Shown piece by piece: positions 44,531 to 52,282 of a stretch of DNA of 63,281 nucleotides. The stretch comes from Prevotella sp. (GTDB lineage: Bacteria > Bacteroidota > Bacteroidia > Bacteroidales > Bacteroidaceae): contig JAFXZF010000014.1 of the NCBI GenBank assembly GCA_017541365.1, positions 1 to 63,281 of the forward strand, written 5' to 3'. Under the pieces are notes generated by a model. The model saw only the letters and a program-made list of their open reading frames with translations. It did no database searches and had not been told where the DNA came from. The stretch's first letter is position 1. Each line of letters opens with the position of its first letter. The position numbers and the translations under genes were made by a program.

Positions 44531-45241
44531 ATGGGAGAAAAAATACAGAAACTGAAGAAGATAAAGAAACTGAAGAAGATACGTATCCACCACGAGGGTA
44601 CGGACACGCTGATATACAGTGCCATGATACTCATCGCCATTGGCGTGATACTATGGCGTTCTTTTGACAGCCATATCCCATTCTATATCTTTGCCGTCAT
44701 ATTTGGTTCTATATGGTGCGTGGTGCTCAATTTCTTCCGCTGTCCTATACGTCACTATGGTACTGATGACACTGACAACCTTGTCATAGCTCCTGCTGAC
44801 GGACATATCGTGGTGATTGAAGATGTTGAGGAGAATGAGTATTTCCATGAGAAGAGAAAGATGGTGAGCATCTTCATGAGTCTGTGGAACGTACATGCCA
44901 ACTGGTTTCCTATCGATGGCACCGTCAAGATGGTAAAGCACAAGAACGGAAAATTCCACAAGGCATGGCTGCCCAAGGCGGCAGAGGAGAATGAGATGGC
45001 AGATATCATCATAACCACCCCCGATGGCGTCGATATCCTGTGTCGTCAGATAGCGGGTGCTATGGCGCGTCGCATCGTGACGTATGCCAAGGAGGGTGAG
45101 ATATGCTATATCGATGAGCATCTCGGATTTATCAAGTTTGGTTCGCGTGTTGACCTGTATCTTCCTATCGATACCGAGATAAAGGTGACGATGGGGCAGT
45201 CCACCACAGGTAACCAAACTGTCATAGGCATTATGAAATGA
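44531..45241 (+). CDS. psd: Phosphatidylserine decarboxylase
   Basis: Converts phosphatidylserine to phosphatidylethanolamine at the inner membrane. This is the short bacterial form (236 aa) with two N-terminal hydrophobic helices, [30 protein letters not shown] and the self-cleavage site FIKFGSRVD, where Gly-Ser processing forms the pyruvoyl group. I start at 44531 (MGEKIQ); the frame extends to 44300 but crosses the promoter. The last base overlaps pssA (ATGA), so the two consecutive pathway enzymes are translationally coupled. Confidence 0.95.
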   Translation: MGEKIQKLKKIKKLKKIRIHHEGTDTLIYSAMILIAIGVILWRSFDSHIPFYIFAVIFGSIWCVVLNFFRCPIRHYGTDDTDNLVIAPADGHIVVIEDVEENEYFHEKRKMVSIFMSLWNVHANWFPIDGTVKMVKHKNGKFHKAWLPKAAEENEMADIIITTPDGVDILCRQIAGAMARRIVTYAKEGEICYIDEHLGFIKFGSRVDLYLPIDTEIKVTMGQSTTGNQTVIGIMK

Positions 45242-45999
45242 AGAAACACTTACCAAATATGATTACGTGCTGCAACCTCATCTGCGGTTGCATAGCCACC
45301 ACATACGCCATCACGGGGCAGCCTGCGATGGCTTTGCTATTTATTGTGCTCGGCGCTGCATTTGACTTTTTTGACGGTATGACAGCACGACTGCTGAACG
45401 TATCGAGTGAGATAGGTAAGGAACTGGACTCACTGGCTGACGACGTTACTTTTGGCGTAGCACCCTCTGCCATCATCTTTTATGAGTTGCAGGTGTTGGA
45501 CAGCCCTTTTCGCTCATTGCATTTCCAACTGTCAACTGTCAATTGCCAATTATCAACCATCATCCCTTACCTCGCCTTCATCGTTGCAGCTTTCAGTGCC
45601 GTTCGCTTGGCAAAGTTCAATCTCGATACCCGACAGACAACATCGTTTATCGGTCTTCCAACGCCTGCCAACGCCCTATTCTGGGCTTCGCTGATAGCAG
45701 GTTTTGGACCCGTGCTCGAACAGTACGGGTGGTTCTCCCTGCTCATCATCATTGGCATATTTCTCAGTTCGTGGATATTGGTGGCAGAGATTCCGATGTT
45801 TGCTCTCAAGTTCAAACATTGGGGTTTTAGGGGAAATGAGATAAAGTACCTTTTCATAGCCTTCTCTGCCCTCGTGCTGATAACAACCGTTGCAGTGGGT
45901 ATAGTGACAGGACAGACAAATCTGTGCTACTCGGGATTCTCCATCATAATCGTGGCATACGTGCTAACAAGTCTTGCAGTTGACAAGTTGACGAGTTGA
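45238..45999 (+). CDS. pssA: CDP-diacylglycerol-serine O-phosphatidyltransferase
   Basis: Makes phosphatidylserine, the Psd substrate, from CDP-diacylglycerol and serine. It is a multi-helix membrane protein (253 aa) with the CDP-alcohol transferase motif FDGMTARLL...G...D...DD (about 46-68). Residues about 95-107 ([13 protein letters not shown]) are encoded by a micro-repeat and lie between helices. The C-terminal VDKLTS and stop are themselves part of a GTTGACAA repeat, so the end of the gene was apparently redefined by repeat DNA. Confidence 0.94.
   Translation: MKKHLPNMITCCNLICGCIATTYAITGQPAMALLFIVLGAAFDFFDGMTARLLNVSSEIGKELDSLADDVTFGVAPSAIIFYELQVLDSPFRSLHFQLSTVNCQLSTIIPYLAFIVAAFSAVRLAKFNLDTRQTTSFIGLPTPANALFWASLIAGFGPVLEQYGWFSLLIIIGIFLSSWILVAEIPMFALKFKHWGFRGNEIKYLFIAFSALVLITTVAVGIVTGQTNLCYSGFSIIIVAYVLTSLAVDKLTS
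45521..45557. repeat. Micro-repeat inside pssA
   Basis: CCAACTGTCAACTGTCAATT-type tandem units are read in frame as [12 protein letters not shown]. Confidence 0.85.
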
Positions 46000-46054
46000 C
46001 AAGTTGACAAGTTAATACAAAACATAATCTTCAATTTTCAATTTTCAATCTTCA
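45977..46054. repeat. Micro-repeats at the pssA end and before tadA
   Basis: A block of GTTGACAA/GTTGACGA units (45977-46013) contains the pssA stop. A second block of CTTCAATTTTCAATTTTCAA-type units (46025-46054) runs to the tadA start. Confidence 0.88.
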
Positions 46055-46486
46055 ATGAGCGACGAAGACTACATGCGCAAAGCGATTGCCGAGGCTGAGG
46101 CAGCAGCAGAGGAAGATGAGATTCCCATCGGTGCCATAGTGACCTGTCGCGGAAGGATTATAGCACGTACCCATAACCTCACCGAGACATTGCATGATGT
46201 CACCGCTCATGCCGAGATGCAGGCCATTACTGCAGCTGCCAATGCTCTCGGGGGGAAATATCTGCAGGACTGTACCATGTATGTCACCGTGGAACCCTGT
46301 CCCATGTGCGCCGGTGCTCTCGGGTGGGCGCAGATATCACGCTTAGTGTATGGCACTAAGGATGAGAAACGGGGCTATACCACCTACGCACCTAAGGCCC
46401 TGCATCCCAGAACAGAAATCGTCAGCGGAGTGCTCGAAGATGACTGCCGTCAACTGATGCAACAGTTCTTTCAAAAGAAGAGGTAA
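46055..46486 (+). CDS. tadA: tRNA adenosine(34) deaminase-type nucleoside deaminase
   Basis: Zinc deaminase that forms inosine at the wobble position of tRNA-Arg. The zinc ligands and proton shuttle are H52-A-E54 and P81-C82-PM-C85. Length 143 aa fits TadA. ATG lies directly after a repeat block. Guanine or cytosine deaminases share the fold, but TadA is the best fit. Confidence 0.9.
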   Translation: MSDEDYMRKAIAEAEAAAEEDEIPIGAIVTCRGRIIARTHNLTETLHDVTAHAEMQAITAAANALGGKYLQDCTMYVTVEPCPMCAGALGWAQISRLVYGTKDEKRGYTTYAPKALHPRTEIVSGVLEDDCRQLMQQFFQKKR

Positions 46487-46489
46487 CCA

Positions 46490-46526
46490 TCTGTAATCTA
46501 CAATCTATAATCTATTAATCTACAAC
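46490..46526. repeat. Micro-repeat tadA-nfeD
   Basis: ATCTACAATCTATAATCTAT-type units fill the gap. Confidence 0.75.
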
Positions 46527-46527
46527 A

Positions 46528-46968
46528 ATGCTAACCTTCTTTTCTACTAACCTATGGCTTCTGTGGCTCATCGTGAGTCTTGCATGCCTCGTCATCGAAC
46601 TCAGCAGCGGTGACTTCTACTTTATATGTTTCTCGCTTGGAGCATTAGTATCCATAATCTTTGCCGCGTGTGACGCACCGTTCATAGCGCAGTTGCTATC
46701 GTGGGTGATAGCCTCCGTGCTCTGTCTCGTCTTTGTCAGACCATCACTGGTCAAGAGGCTGCACAACCGCAAGGAGCGCAAAAGTAATGCTGATGCGCTG
46801 ATAGGACGTAGCGGAAAGGTAACTACTGCCATACCAGCAGATGGCTATGGCTACGTGCAGATAGACGGCGACCAGTGGCGCTCCCTCTCTGCTGATGGCA
46901 CAGAGATACCGGTAGGCACTACCGTCAGCGTAGTGTCACGTGATAGTATCGTACTTACGGTAAGGTAG
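46528..46968 (+). CDS. NfeD-family membrane protein
   Basis: A 146-aa protein with an N-terminal pair of hydrophobic helices (LWLLWLIVSLACLVIEL; LSWVIASVLCLVFV) and a C-terminal OB-fold (IGRSGKVTTAIPADGYGYVQIDG), as in short NfeD proteins. These partner with SPFH/stomatin-type proteins, and the next gene is one, 61 bp downstream. The pair probably acts in inner-membrane microdomains or quality control. Confidence 0.88.
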   Translation: MLTFFSTNLWLLWLIVSLACLVIELSSGDFYFICFSLGALVSIIFAACDAPFIAQLLSWVIASVLCLVFVRPSLVKRLHNRKERKSNADALIGRSGKVTTAIPADGYGYVQIDGDQWRSLSADGTEIPVGTTVSVVSRDSIVLTVR

Positions 46969-47027
46969 AGTATAGAGTATAAAGTGTAATGTATAAAGTA
47001 TAATGTGTAATGTATAAAGTTTTAGTT
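46966..47027. repeat. Micro-repeat nfeD-SPFH gene
   Basis: AGAGTATAAAGTGTAATGTATAAAG-like units in tandem (about 7-9 nt) fill the whole gap from the nfeD stop. Confidence 0.82.
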
Positions 47028-47029
47028 TT

Positions 47030-47983
47030 ATGGAATTTCTAACCGTACTATTCATCGTGCTGCTCATACTGGCAGCTATCGTCTTGAAAAAGACTATCGT
47101 AATCATCCCGCAGTCAGAAACTAAGATCGTGGAACGACTGGGTAAGTACTACCAGACCCTCGAGCCTGGCATCAACTTCATCATACCCTTTATCGATAGG
47201 GCGAAGGACATGGTGGCGATGGCACGCGGACGCTACGTCATGACTGACCGCATAGACCTTCGTGAACAGGTGTACGACTTCGACCGTCAGAATGTTATCA
47301 CCAAGGATAACATACAGATGGAGATCAATGCTCTGCTATACTTCCAGATTGTTGACCCATTCAAGGCGGTCTATGAAATCAGCAACCTGCCCAACGCCAT
47401 CGAGAAACTGACGCAGACGACGCTGCGTAACATCATCGGCGAGATGGAACTCGACCAGACACTGACTTCACGTGACACCATCAACTCAAAGCTGCGTCTC
47501 GTGCTCGACGATGCCACAAACAAGTGGGGTATCAAGGTAAACCGTGTAGAGCTACAGGACATCATACCACCTGCAACAGTGCTACAGGCTATGGAGAAGC
47601 AGATGCAGGCAGAGCGTAACAAACGTGCCACCATCCTTACCTCAGAAGGTGAGAAGCAGGCTGTCATCCTCAAGTCAGAGGCTGACAAGACAGCTGCCAT
47701 AAACCGTGCTGAGGCAACAAAGCAACAGGAGATACTCCGTGCTGAGGGTGAGGCACAGGCTCGCATACGCAAAGCAGAAGCTGAGGCTATCGCCATCGAC
47801 AAGATTACAGAGGCAGTCGGCAAGTCAACCAACCCAGCCAATTACCTACTCGCACAGAAGTACATACAGACGCTGCAGGACATTGCCAAGGGAGGCGACA
47901 CTAAGACCGTCTATCTGCCTTACGAAGCAACAAACCTCATGGGTTCTATTGGTGGCATAAAGGACCTGTTTAAAGCAGATTAA
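47030..47983 (+). CDS. SPFH/band-7 protein (QmcA/stomatin-like)
   Basis: One N-terminal membrane helix (LTVLFIVLLILAAIVL) followed by the band-7 domain (IIPQSETKIVERLGKYYQTL, GINFIIPFIDRA) and an alanine/glutamate-rich coiled coil (EKQMQAERNKRA, AEATKQQEILRAEGEAQARI). Length 317 aa fits. Such proteins oligomerise on the inner membrane. It follows nfeD, as often seen. A strong terminator follows. Confidence 0.93.
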   Translation: MEFLTVLFIVLLILAAIVLKKTIVIIPQSETKIVERLGKYYQTLEPGINFIIPFIDRAKDMVAMARGRYVMTDRIDLREQVYDFDRQNVITKDNIQMEINALLYFQIVDPFKAVYEISNLPNAIEKLTQTTLRNIIGEMELDQTLTSRDTINSKLRLVLDDATNKWGIKVNRVELQDIIPPATVLQAMEKQMQAERNKRATILTSEGEKQAVILKSEADKTAAINRAEATKQQEILRAEGEAQARIRKAEAEAIAIDKITEAVGKSTNPANYLLAQKYIQTLQDIAKGGDTKTVYLPYEATNLMGSIGGIKDLFKAD

Positions 47984-48001
47984 GATATTATAGAATTCAT
48001 A

Positions 48002-48034
48002 AAAGAAGGCTCCCGCTTGGGAGCCTTCTTTGTT
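48002..48034. terminator. Bidirectional terminator
   Basis: AAAGAAGGCTCCC-GCTT-GGGAGCCTTCTTT, a perfect 13-bp stem with T-runs on both strands, between the SPFH gene and the convergent CapD-like gene. Confidence 0.93.
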
Positions 48035-48035
48035 T

Positions 48036-49976
48036 TTATTTATCCAGCGCTTCGTACTTCGAGTGCTGACTCTTGTATTCTGGAACTATCTCCTTCATCT
48101 TCTTCACTATCGCCATGTCATCATAGCTCTTGGAGAGTTGGAGGAGTTCCTCTTCATCCTTCAAAGCTGCCGTATAGTCATACTCGCGTACTGCAGCAAT
48201 CTTGATTTTCGGATGGTGCGTAGGCTTTGTCAGTTCGGCATCGTTGAGCACCTCCTCATAGAGTTTCTCACCGTCACGCAGACCTGAGTAAACTATCTTC
48301 ACGTTCTTTGCTCCGCTGAGGTCTATCATACGTTGTGCCAGGTCGGCTATGCGTACTGGTTTGCCCATGTCAAAGACGAATATCTCGCCACCCTTGCCCA
48401 TGGTGCCTGCCTCGAGCACCAGTTGGCATGCCTCAGGTATGAGCATAAAGAAACGTATGATATCGGGGTGTGTCACAGTGACAGGACCACCCTGCTTTAT
48501 CTGTTCGCGGAACAGAGGTATCACCGAACCATTAGAACCCAACACATTGCCGAAGCGTGTGGTGATAAACTGCGTCACTGCCGGCTTTCCGTCACCCTGC
48601 TTCATCTCGCCCATTGCCTTGTTGAGGCTCTGGCAGTATATCTCGCATATACGTTTAGAGCATCCCATCACGTTAGTTGGGTTGACAGCCTTATCGGTGC
48701 TTATCATCACAAACTTCTTGGTGCCGTACTTCACGGCGAGGTCAGCTATCACGCGCGTACCATATACGTTATTCTGTATCGCCATGGCGGGGTTGTCCTC
48801 CATCATCGGCACGTGCTTGTATGCAGCAGCGTGGAATACATATTCTGGTCGATGGGCGCTGAAGATTATTTCCATGTGCGACATGTTGGCTATGTTGCCC
48901 ACGATGCATGCGCATGGTATTTCGGGGTGTGTCTTCTTCATGTACAGACTCACATCGTGCATAGGCGTCTCCGCTTGGTCTATGAGTATCAGCTGTGCAG
49001 GATCATAGCGAGATATCTGCTTCACCATTTCGTTGCCTATGCTTCCGGCAGCACCTGTGATGAGTATCCGTTTGCCCTGCAGCATCAGTCCGATGGCGTT
49101 CATGTCAACCTCGATCTTGTCGCGTGGCAAGAGGTCTTCGATATCTACCTCTCGCAAATGCTGCGTGGCATCCTTCGTAGGATCCCATTCCTCAGTATCG
49201 GCAACCATCATGATTTTTATGCCAGCCTTTATCAGTGAGTTTTGCAGTGCTGTGTCCTCACGGAATACCTCCTTCTGTATAGGGCTCACTACCATCACAG
49301 TGGCTCCCTCTTCCTTCATGTGACGTATCAGGTTGGGACCATTGCGGCGAACCTTTACACCAAGCAGGTACTTAGACTTCAGCGAGCCGTCGCTCACGAA
49401 GCCGCGTAGGTCAAACTTGCTGCCACCCTCCTTAAATGAGTGTCCCAGAGCTATACCTCCCTCATGTACGCCAAAGATGAATGCCTTTTGTTTGTGATTT
49501 GAGGCAAAGAGAGTCTCGTACAGGTATTTCACTATAATACGCATTCCCCACTGTCCGATGATGCAGAAGAGCATCATCACCACGATGGTAAGCCAGCGCA
49601 GGCTACCCACGACACTGCTATCGGGAGCCACCAGGTGAATGATGGATATCATAAGTCCTCCCAGAAAGACAGCGTTCATCACCTTTATGAAGTCCACCGT
49701 CGTGGTATAGCGTATCACACCGCTGTAGGTATGGAATATGCGCATGCCAACCATGAAAAATGGTACGGCGAGAGCCCATGTCCTCGCATGGCTCCAGAAG
49801 TGTTTCGACAGACTCAGTCCGCCCGATACGGCATACGTCGCCACCATACCTGCAACAAATACTATGATGCAGTCAATCACTATGATACACCAGAATGGCA
49901 ACGCCCTTCGGGTAAACCATCTGTTTCTTATTTCATTAGTCACTGCCATAATACGACTCCTTTCTGCGTCGCTCAT
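48036..49976 (-). CDS. Nucleoside-diphosphate sugar 4,6-dehydratase (CapD/WbpM-like)
   Basis: Inner-membrane enzyme, expected to turn UDP-GlcNAc-type sugars into 4-keto-6-deoxy forms for surface polysaccharide. Four N-terminal hydrophobic helices precede a first Rossmann-like region and the SDR catalytic domain (ILITGAAGSIGNEMV; NPTNVMGCSKR, with Met replacing the usual Tyr as in WbpM-type enzymes). I start at 49976 (MSDAERSR, 646 aa), because the -7 box at 49996-50003 rules out the 62 further upstream codons; the ATG at 49949 is an alternative. It lies apart from the polysaccharide genes at 57-63 kb but probably serves them. Confidence 0.9.
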   Translation of the reverse strand: MSDAERSRIMAVTNEIRNRWFTRRALPFWCIIVIDCIIVFVAGMVATYAVSGGLSLSKHFWSHARTWALAVPFFMVGMRIFHTYSGVIRYTTTVDFIKVMNAVFLGGLMISIIHLVAPDSSVVGSLRWLTIVVMMLFCIIGQWGMRIIVKYLYETLFASNHKQKAFIFGVHEGGIALGHSFKEGGSKFDLRGFVSDGSLKSKYLLGVKVRRNGPNLIRHMKEEGATVMVVSPIQKEVFREDTALQNSLIKAGIKIMMVADTEEWDPTKDATQHLREVDIEDLLPRDKIEVDMNAIGLMLQGKRILITGAAGSIGNEMVKQISRYDPAQLILIDQAETPMHDVSLYMKKTHPEIPCACIVGNIANMSHMEIIFSAHRPEYVFHAAAYKHVPMMEDNPAMAIQNNVYGTRVIADLAVKYGTKKFVMISTDKAVNPTNVMGCSKRICEIYCQSLNKAMGEMKQGDGKPAVTQFITTRFGNVLGSNGSVIPLFREQIKQGGPVTVTHPDIIRFFMLIPEACQLVLEAGTMGKGGEIFVFDMGKPVRIADLAQRMIDLSGAKNVKIVYSGLRDGEKLYEEVLNDAELTKPTHHPKIKIAAVREYDYTAALKDEEELLQLSKSYDDMAIVKKMKEIVPEYKSQHSKYEALDK

Positions 49977-49995
49977 AGTAAATGCGACACTGATG

Positions 49996-50025
49996 CAAAG
50001 GTACAACTTTTTTGTAAAACGCAAA
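49996..50025 (-). promoter_or_regulatory. Promoter of the CapD-like gene
   Basis: Minus strand: TTTG (50025-50022), 18-nt spacer, TACCTTTG (50003-49996). The leader to 49976 would be only about 12-15 nt. Confidence 0.7.
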
Positions 50026-50065
50026 AAAAAATGTACTTTTTTCATCAATTTAGAATTTAAATTAG

Positions 50066-50073
50066 TACTTTTG
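50066..50073 (+). promoter_or_regulatory. -7 box for pepD
   Basis: TACTTTTG followed by CATC, 29 nt before the ATG at 50103. Confidence 0.6.
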
Positions 50074-50102
50074 CATCGTTTTATAGCAAAATATTGAGCA
50101 CT

Positions 50103-51548
50103 ATGACTACCTATCAGTCCATATTCCAGCAGATACGTAACATCCCGCGTCCATCTCACCATGAGGAGCGCATCGCAGATTACCTATGCCGCTTTGCCGA
50201 GGAGCATCACCTCACTCATCGTCGCGATGCGCATGACAATGTGGTGATAGAGAAACCTGCATCCCCAGGTTACGAAGACCACGAGGCGGTGGTGATACTC
50301 TGCCACATGGATATGGTGTGTGTCGCGGAACCCGGCAAGGCCTTCAATCCACTCACCGACCCCATAGAGGCAGTCACATACAGTGAAGGTGGACACCTAT
50401 GGATGAAGGCCGATGGAACTTCGCTCGGTGCGGACAACGGCATAGGGCTCTCCATGGCTCTCGCTATACTTGCCGATTCCTCGCTGTCTCATCCACATCT
50501 CGAGGTACTTGTCACCACCAACGAGGAAGATGGCATGAGCGGAGCACAGGGATTGTCACCCGATTTTATCAATGGACGACGTGTCATAAACCTCGACTCA
50601 GAGGCATACGATGAGATTACTGTAGCCTCTGCAGGTGCCATAATACAGCGGGCTTCTCTCCCCGTTGCCAAAATACAGATGCCCTCCGACTACGTAGCAT
50701 ACAGCATAGAGGTGACAGGTGGCAAAGGCGGACACAGCGGAGTGGATATAGGCAGGGGCAGGGCAAATGCTATCAAGGTGCTCGCTAATCTGCTTATCGT
50801 TGCCATACGCCAGTGCAACATCAAACTATATATTGTAAACTTCAGTGGTGGACAGGCTGCTGCCTCCATACCCTCTGCATCGGAGGCAAAGATAGTGATA
50901 CCTCGTGATGACACATCACGCTTCCTTACGCTTGTGGCACAGTGCAACCATGCACTGCTGACACAGTATGCCACCACCGATCCAGATATCGTGATACGTG
51001 CCACACCATCGGTATGGCATGGCAGCATCATGAACGAAGAGACTACACAGGTGCTCCTCGCCTCGATCAATGCCATACCCGTTGGAGTGCTACAGTCGTC
51101 ACCCACTGACGACAGCCTGCCCCTTACCTCCAATAATATCGGCAAGGTAACTGTCAACTCTCAACTGTCAATTGTCAACTTAGAGATTCACACCCGCAGT
51201 TTCATTGATTCCGAGATGAGACGCATAGCCTCCGAGATAGGAAAGATATATCTCCTCTCAGGTGCCACTGTCGATAAGGTTATGGAGTCACCTGCATGGA
51301 CGGAGACCGACACTGCGTTGCTTGATGTCACGACTCAGGTATTTAAAGACGTCCTTGATATTACGCCACGTTCAGTCTCCATGCACTTCGTACTTGAAGC
51401 AGGTTACCTCGTGCGCACTTTCCCAGGACTGCACATTGTCAGCATAGGGCCTCGCATACTCGAGCCTCATAGCATCCATGAGCGTGTGGACCTTGATACC
51501 TGCGATGATATTTGGCGTGTCACCATCGAACTACTCAAGCGATTGTAA
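50103..51548 (+). CDS. pepD: Cytosolic aminoacyl-histidine dipeptidase
   Basis: M20-family metallopeptidase (481 aa) that splits dipeptides such as Xaa-His. Metal-site segments are LCHMDMV, ADGTSLGADNGIGL, TNEEDGMSGA and LDSEAYDE; the lid domain has GGKGGHSGVDIG. I start at 50103 (MTTYQS) rather than a TTG at 50094. Residues about 350-359 (VNSQLSIVN) are encoded by a micro-repeat in an inter-strand position. A small tyrosine phosphatase gene follows by 14 bp. Confidence 0.93.
   Translation: MTTYQSIFQQIRNIPRPSHHEERIADYLCRFAEEHHLTHRRDAHDNVVIEKPASPGYEDHEAVVILCHMDMVCVAEPGKAFNPLTDPIEAVTYSEGGHLWMKADGTSLGADNGIGLSMALAILADSSLSHPHLEVLVTTNEEDGMSGAQGLSPDFINGRRVINLDSEAYDEITVASAGAIIQRASLPVAKIQMPSDYVAYSIEVTGGKGGHSGVDIGRGRANAIKVLANLLIVAIRQCNIKLYIVNFSGGQAAASIPSASEAKIVIPRDDTSRFLTLVAQCNHALLTQYATTDPDIVIRATPSVWHGSIMNEETTQVLLASINAIPVGVLQSSPTDDSLPLTSNNIGKVTVNSQLSIVNLEIHTRSFIDSEMRRIASEIGKIYLLSGATVDKVMESPAWTETDTALLDVTTQVFKDVLDITPRSVSMHFVLEAGYLVRTFPGLHIVSIGPRILEPHSIHERVDLDTCDDIWRVTIELLKRL
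51150..51181. repeat. Micro-repeat inside pepD
   Basis: ACTGTCAACTCTCAACTGTC-type units are read as TVNSQLSIVNL in frame. Confidence 0.8.
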
Positions 51549-51562
51549 CATTGCAAGTAAGG

Positions 51563-52009
51563 ATGAAAAAGATACTGTTTGTCTGTCATGGAAATATCTG
51601 CCGCAGTCCCATGGCAGAGTACATAATGAAGCATCTGGTGAAGGAGGCACACCTCACGGAGGAGTATGAGATAGCATCAGCAGCTACCTCTACGGAGGAG
51701 TTGGGCAATCCAGTATATCCGCCTGCCAGACGTAAACTCGCTGAGCATGGCATAGGGTGTGAGGGGCATCATGCACGTCAGTTGACGAGGGCTGACTACG
51801 AGTACTACGACCTGTTGATAGGTATGGATCAGTATAACATACGCAACATGGAACGTATGTGTGGTGGTGACCCAGAGGGAAAGATACATATGCTACTCGA
51901 CTATGCTGGTAGGATGGGCGAATCGGTTGCCGACCCTTGGTACACTGGTGACTTTGAAGCTACATGGCGTGACTGCCTCAGTGGATGCAAGGCGCTGCTA
52001 CACAGTTAG
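51563..52009 (+). CDS. Low-molecular-weight protein-tyrosine phosphatase
   Basis: Small cytoplasmic phosphatase (148 aa) with the P-loop C8-HGNIC-R14-S and the general-acid Asp in DPWYTG (D124). I start at 51563; the longer frame overlaps pepD. Such enzymes often act on tyrosine autokinases of capsule export, which fits the polysaccharide genes nearby, but no kinase is visible here. Confidence 0.93.
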   Translation: MKKILFVCHGNICRSPMAEYIMKHLVKEAHLTEEYEIASAATSTEELGNPVYPPARRKLAEHGIGCEGHHARQLTRADYEYYDLLIGMDQYNIRNMERMCGGDPEGKIHMLLDYAGRMGESVADPWYTGDFEATWRDCLSGCKALLHS

Positions 52010-52104
52010 CAGTGCATAGTGCATAGTTCACAGTCAAATCCTAAAAGTTAAAAAAGATTAAAGAATAACAAACTGTGAACTGTGAATTGTGAACTGTGAA
52101 CTAT
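52004..52104. repeat. Micro-repeats before tRNA-Met
   Basis: AGTGCATAGTGCATAGTTCACAG, then TGTGAACTGTGAATTG-type units. The phosphatase stop lies at the left border and the tRNA promoter at the right. Confidence 0.8.
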
Positions 52105-52118
52105 TTTTTGTAACTTTG
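52087..52118 (+). promoter_or_regulatory. Promoter of tRNA-Met
   Basis: TTG (52087-52089), 21-nt spacer, TAACTTTG (52111-52118), 17 nt before the tRNA. Confidence 0.65.
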
Positions 52119-52135
52119 CACCCGCAAAAAATGTT

Positions 52136-52209
52136 GGCGGGATAGCTCAGCTGGTTAGAGCGTCGGATTCATAATCCGGAGGTCGAGGGATCGTGACCCC
52201 CTCCCGCTA
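52136..52209 (+). tRNA. tRNA-Met (CAT)
   Basis: A 74-nt cloverleaf: acceptor GGCGGGA/TCCCGCT (with G1-T72), D-arm GCTCAGCTGGTTAGAGC, anticodon stem TCGGA/TCCGG around the loop TTCATAA with anticodon CAT. CCA is not encoded. The G1-T72 pair and D-loop fit an elongator Met tRNA rather than initiator; tRNA-Ile with lysidine is an alternative. The T-arm is odd: stem GAGGG/CCCCC has an A-C mismatch and the loop reads ATCGTGA instead of TTCRANY. A promoter precedes and a terminator follows. Confidence 0.85.
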
Positions 52210-52213
52210 CATT

Positions 52214-52250
52214 AAAAAGGACCCGCAAAAAATAGTTGCGAGTCCTTTTT
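52214..52250 (+). terminator. Terminator of tRNA-Met
   Basis: AAAAAGGACCCGCAA pairs with TTGCGAGTCCTTTTT (one mismatch) and ends in a T-run. Its inner sequence repeats ACCCGCAAAAAAT found just before the tRNA (52120-52132). Confidence 0.88.
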
Positions 52251-52282
52251 TACTTTATCATACTTTGAGGGTCTTGATATAT

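Noticed and set aside
49977..50162. Longer start for the CapD-like gene
   Set aside because: A TTTG/TACCTTTG promoter lies inside this stretch, and the helices of the protein begin after 49976.
52193..52282. Longer start for the outer-membrane receptor
   Set aside because: It lies within tRNA-Met and its terminator; the signal peptide begins at 52283.
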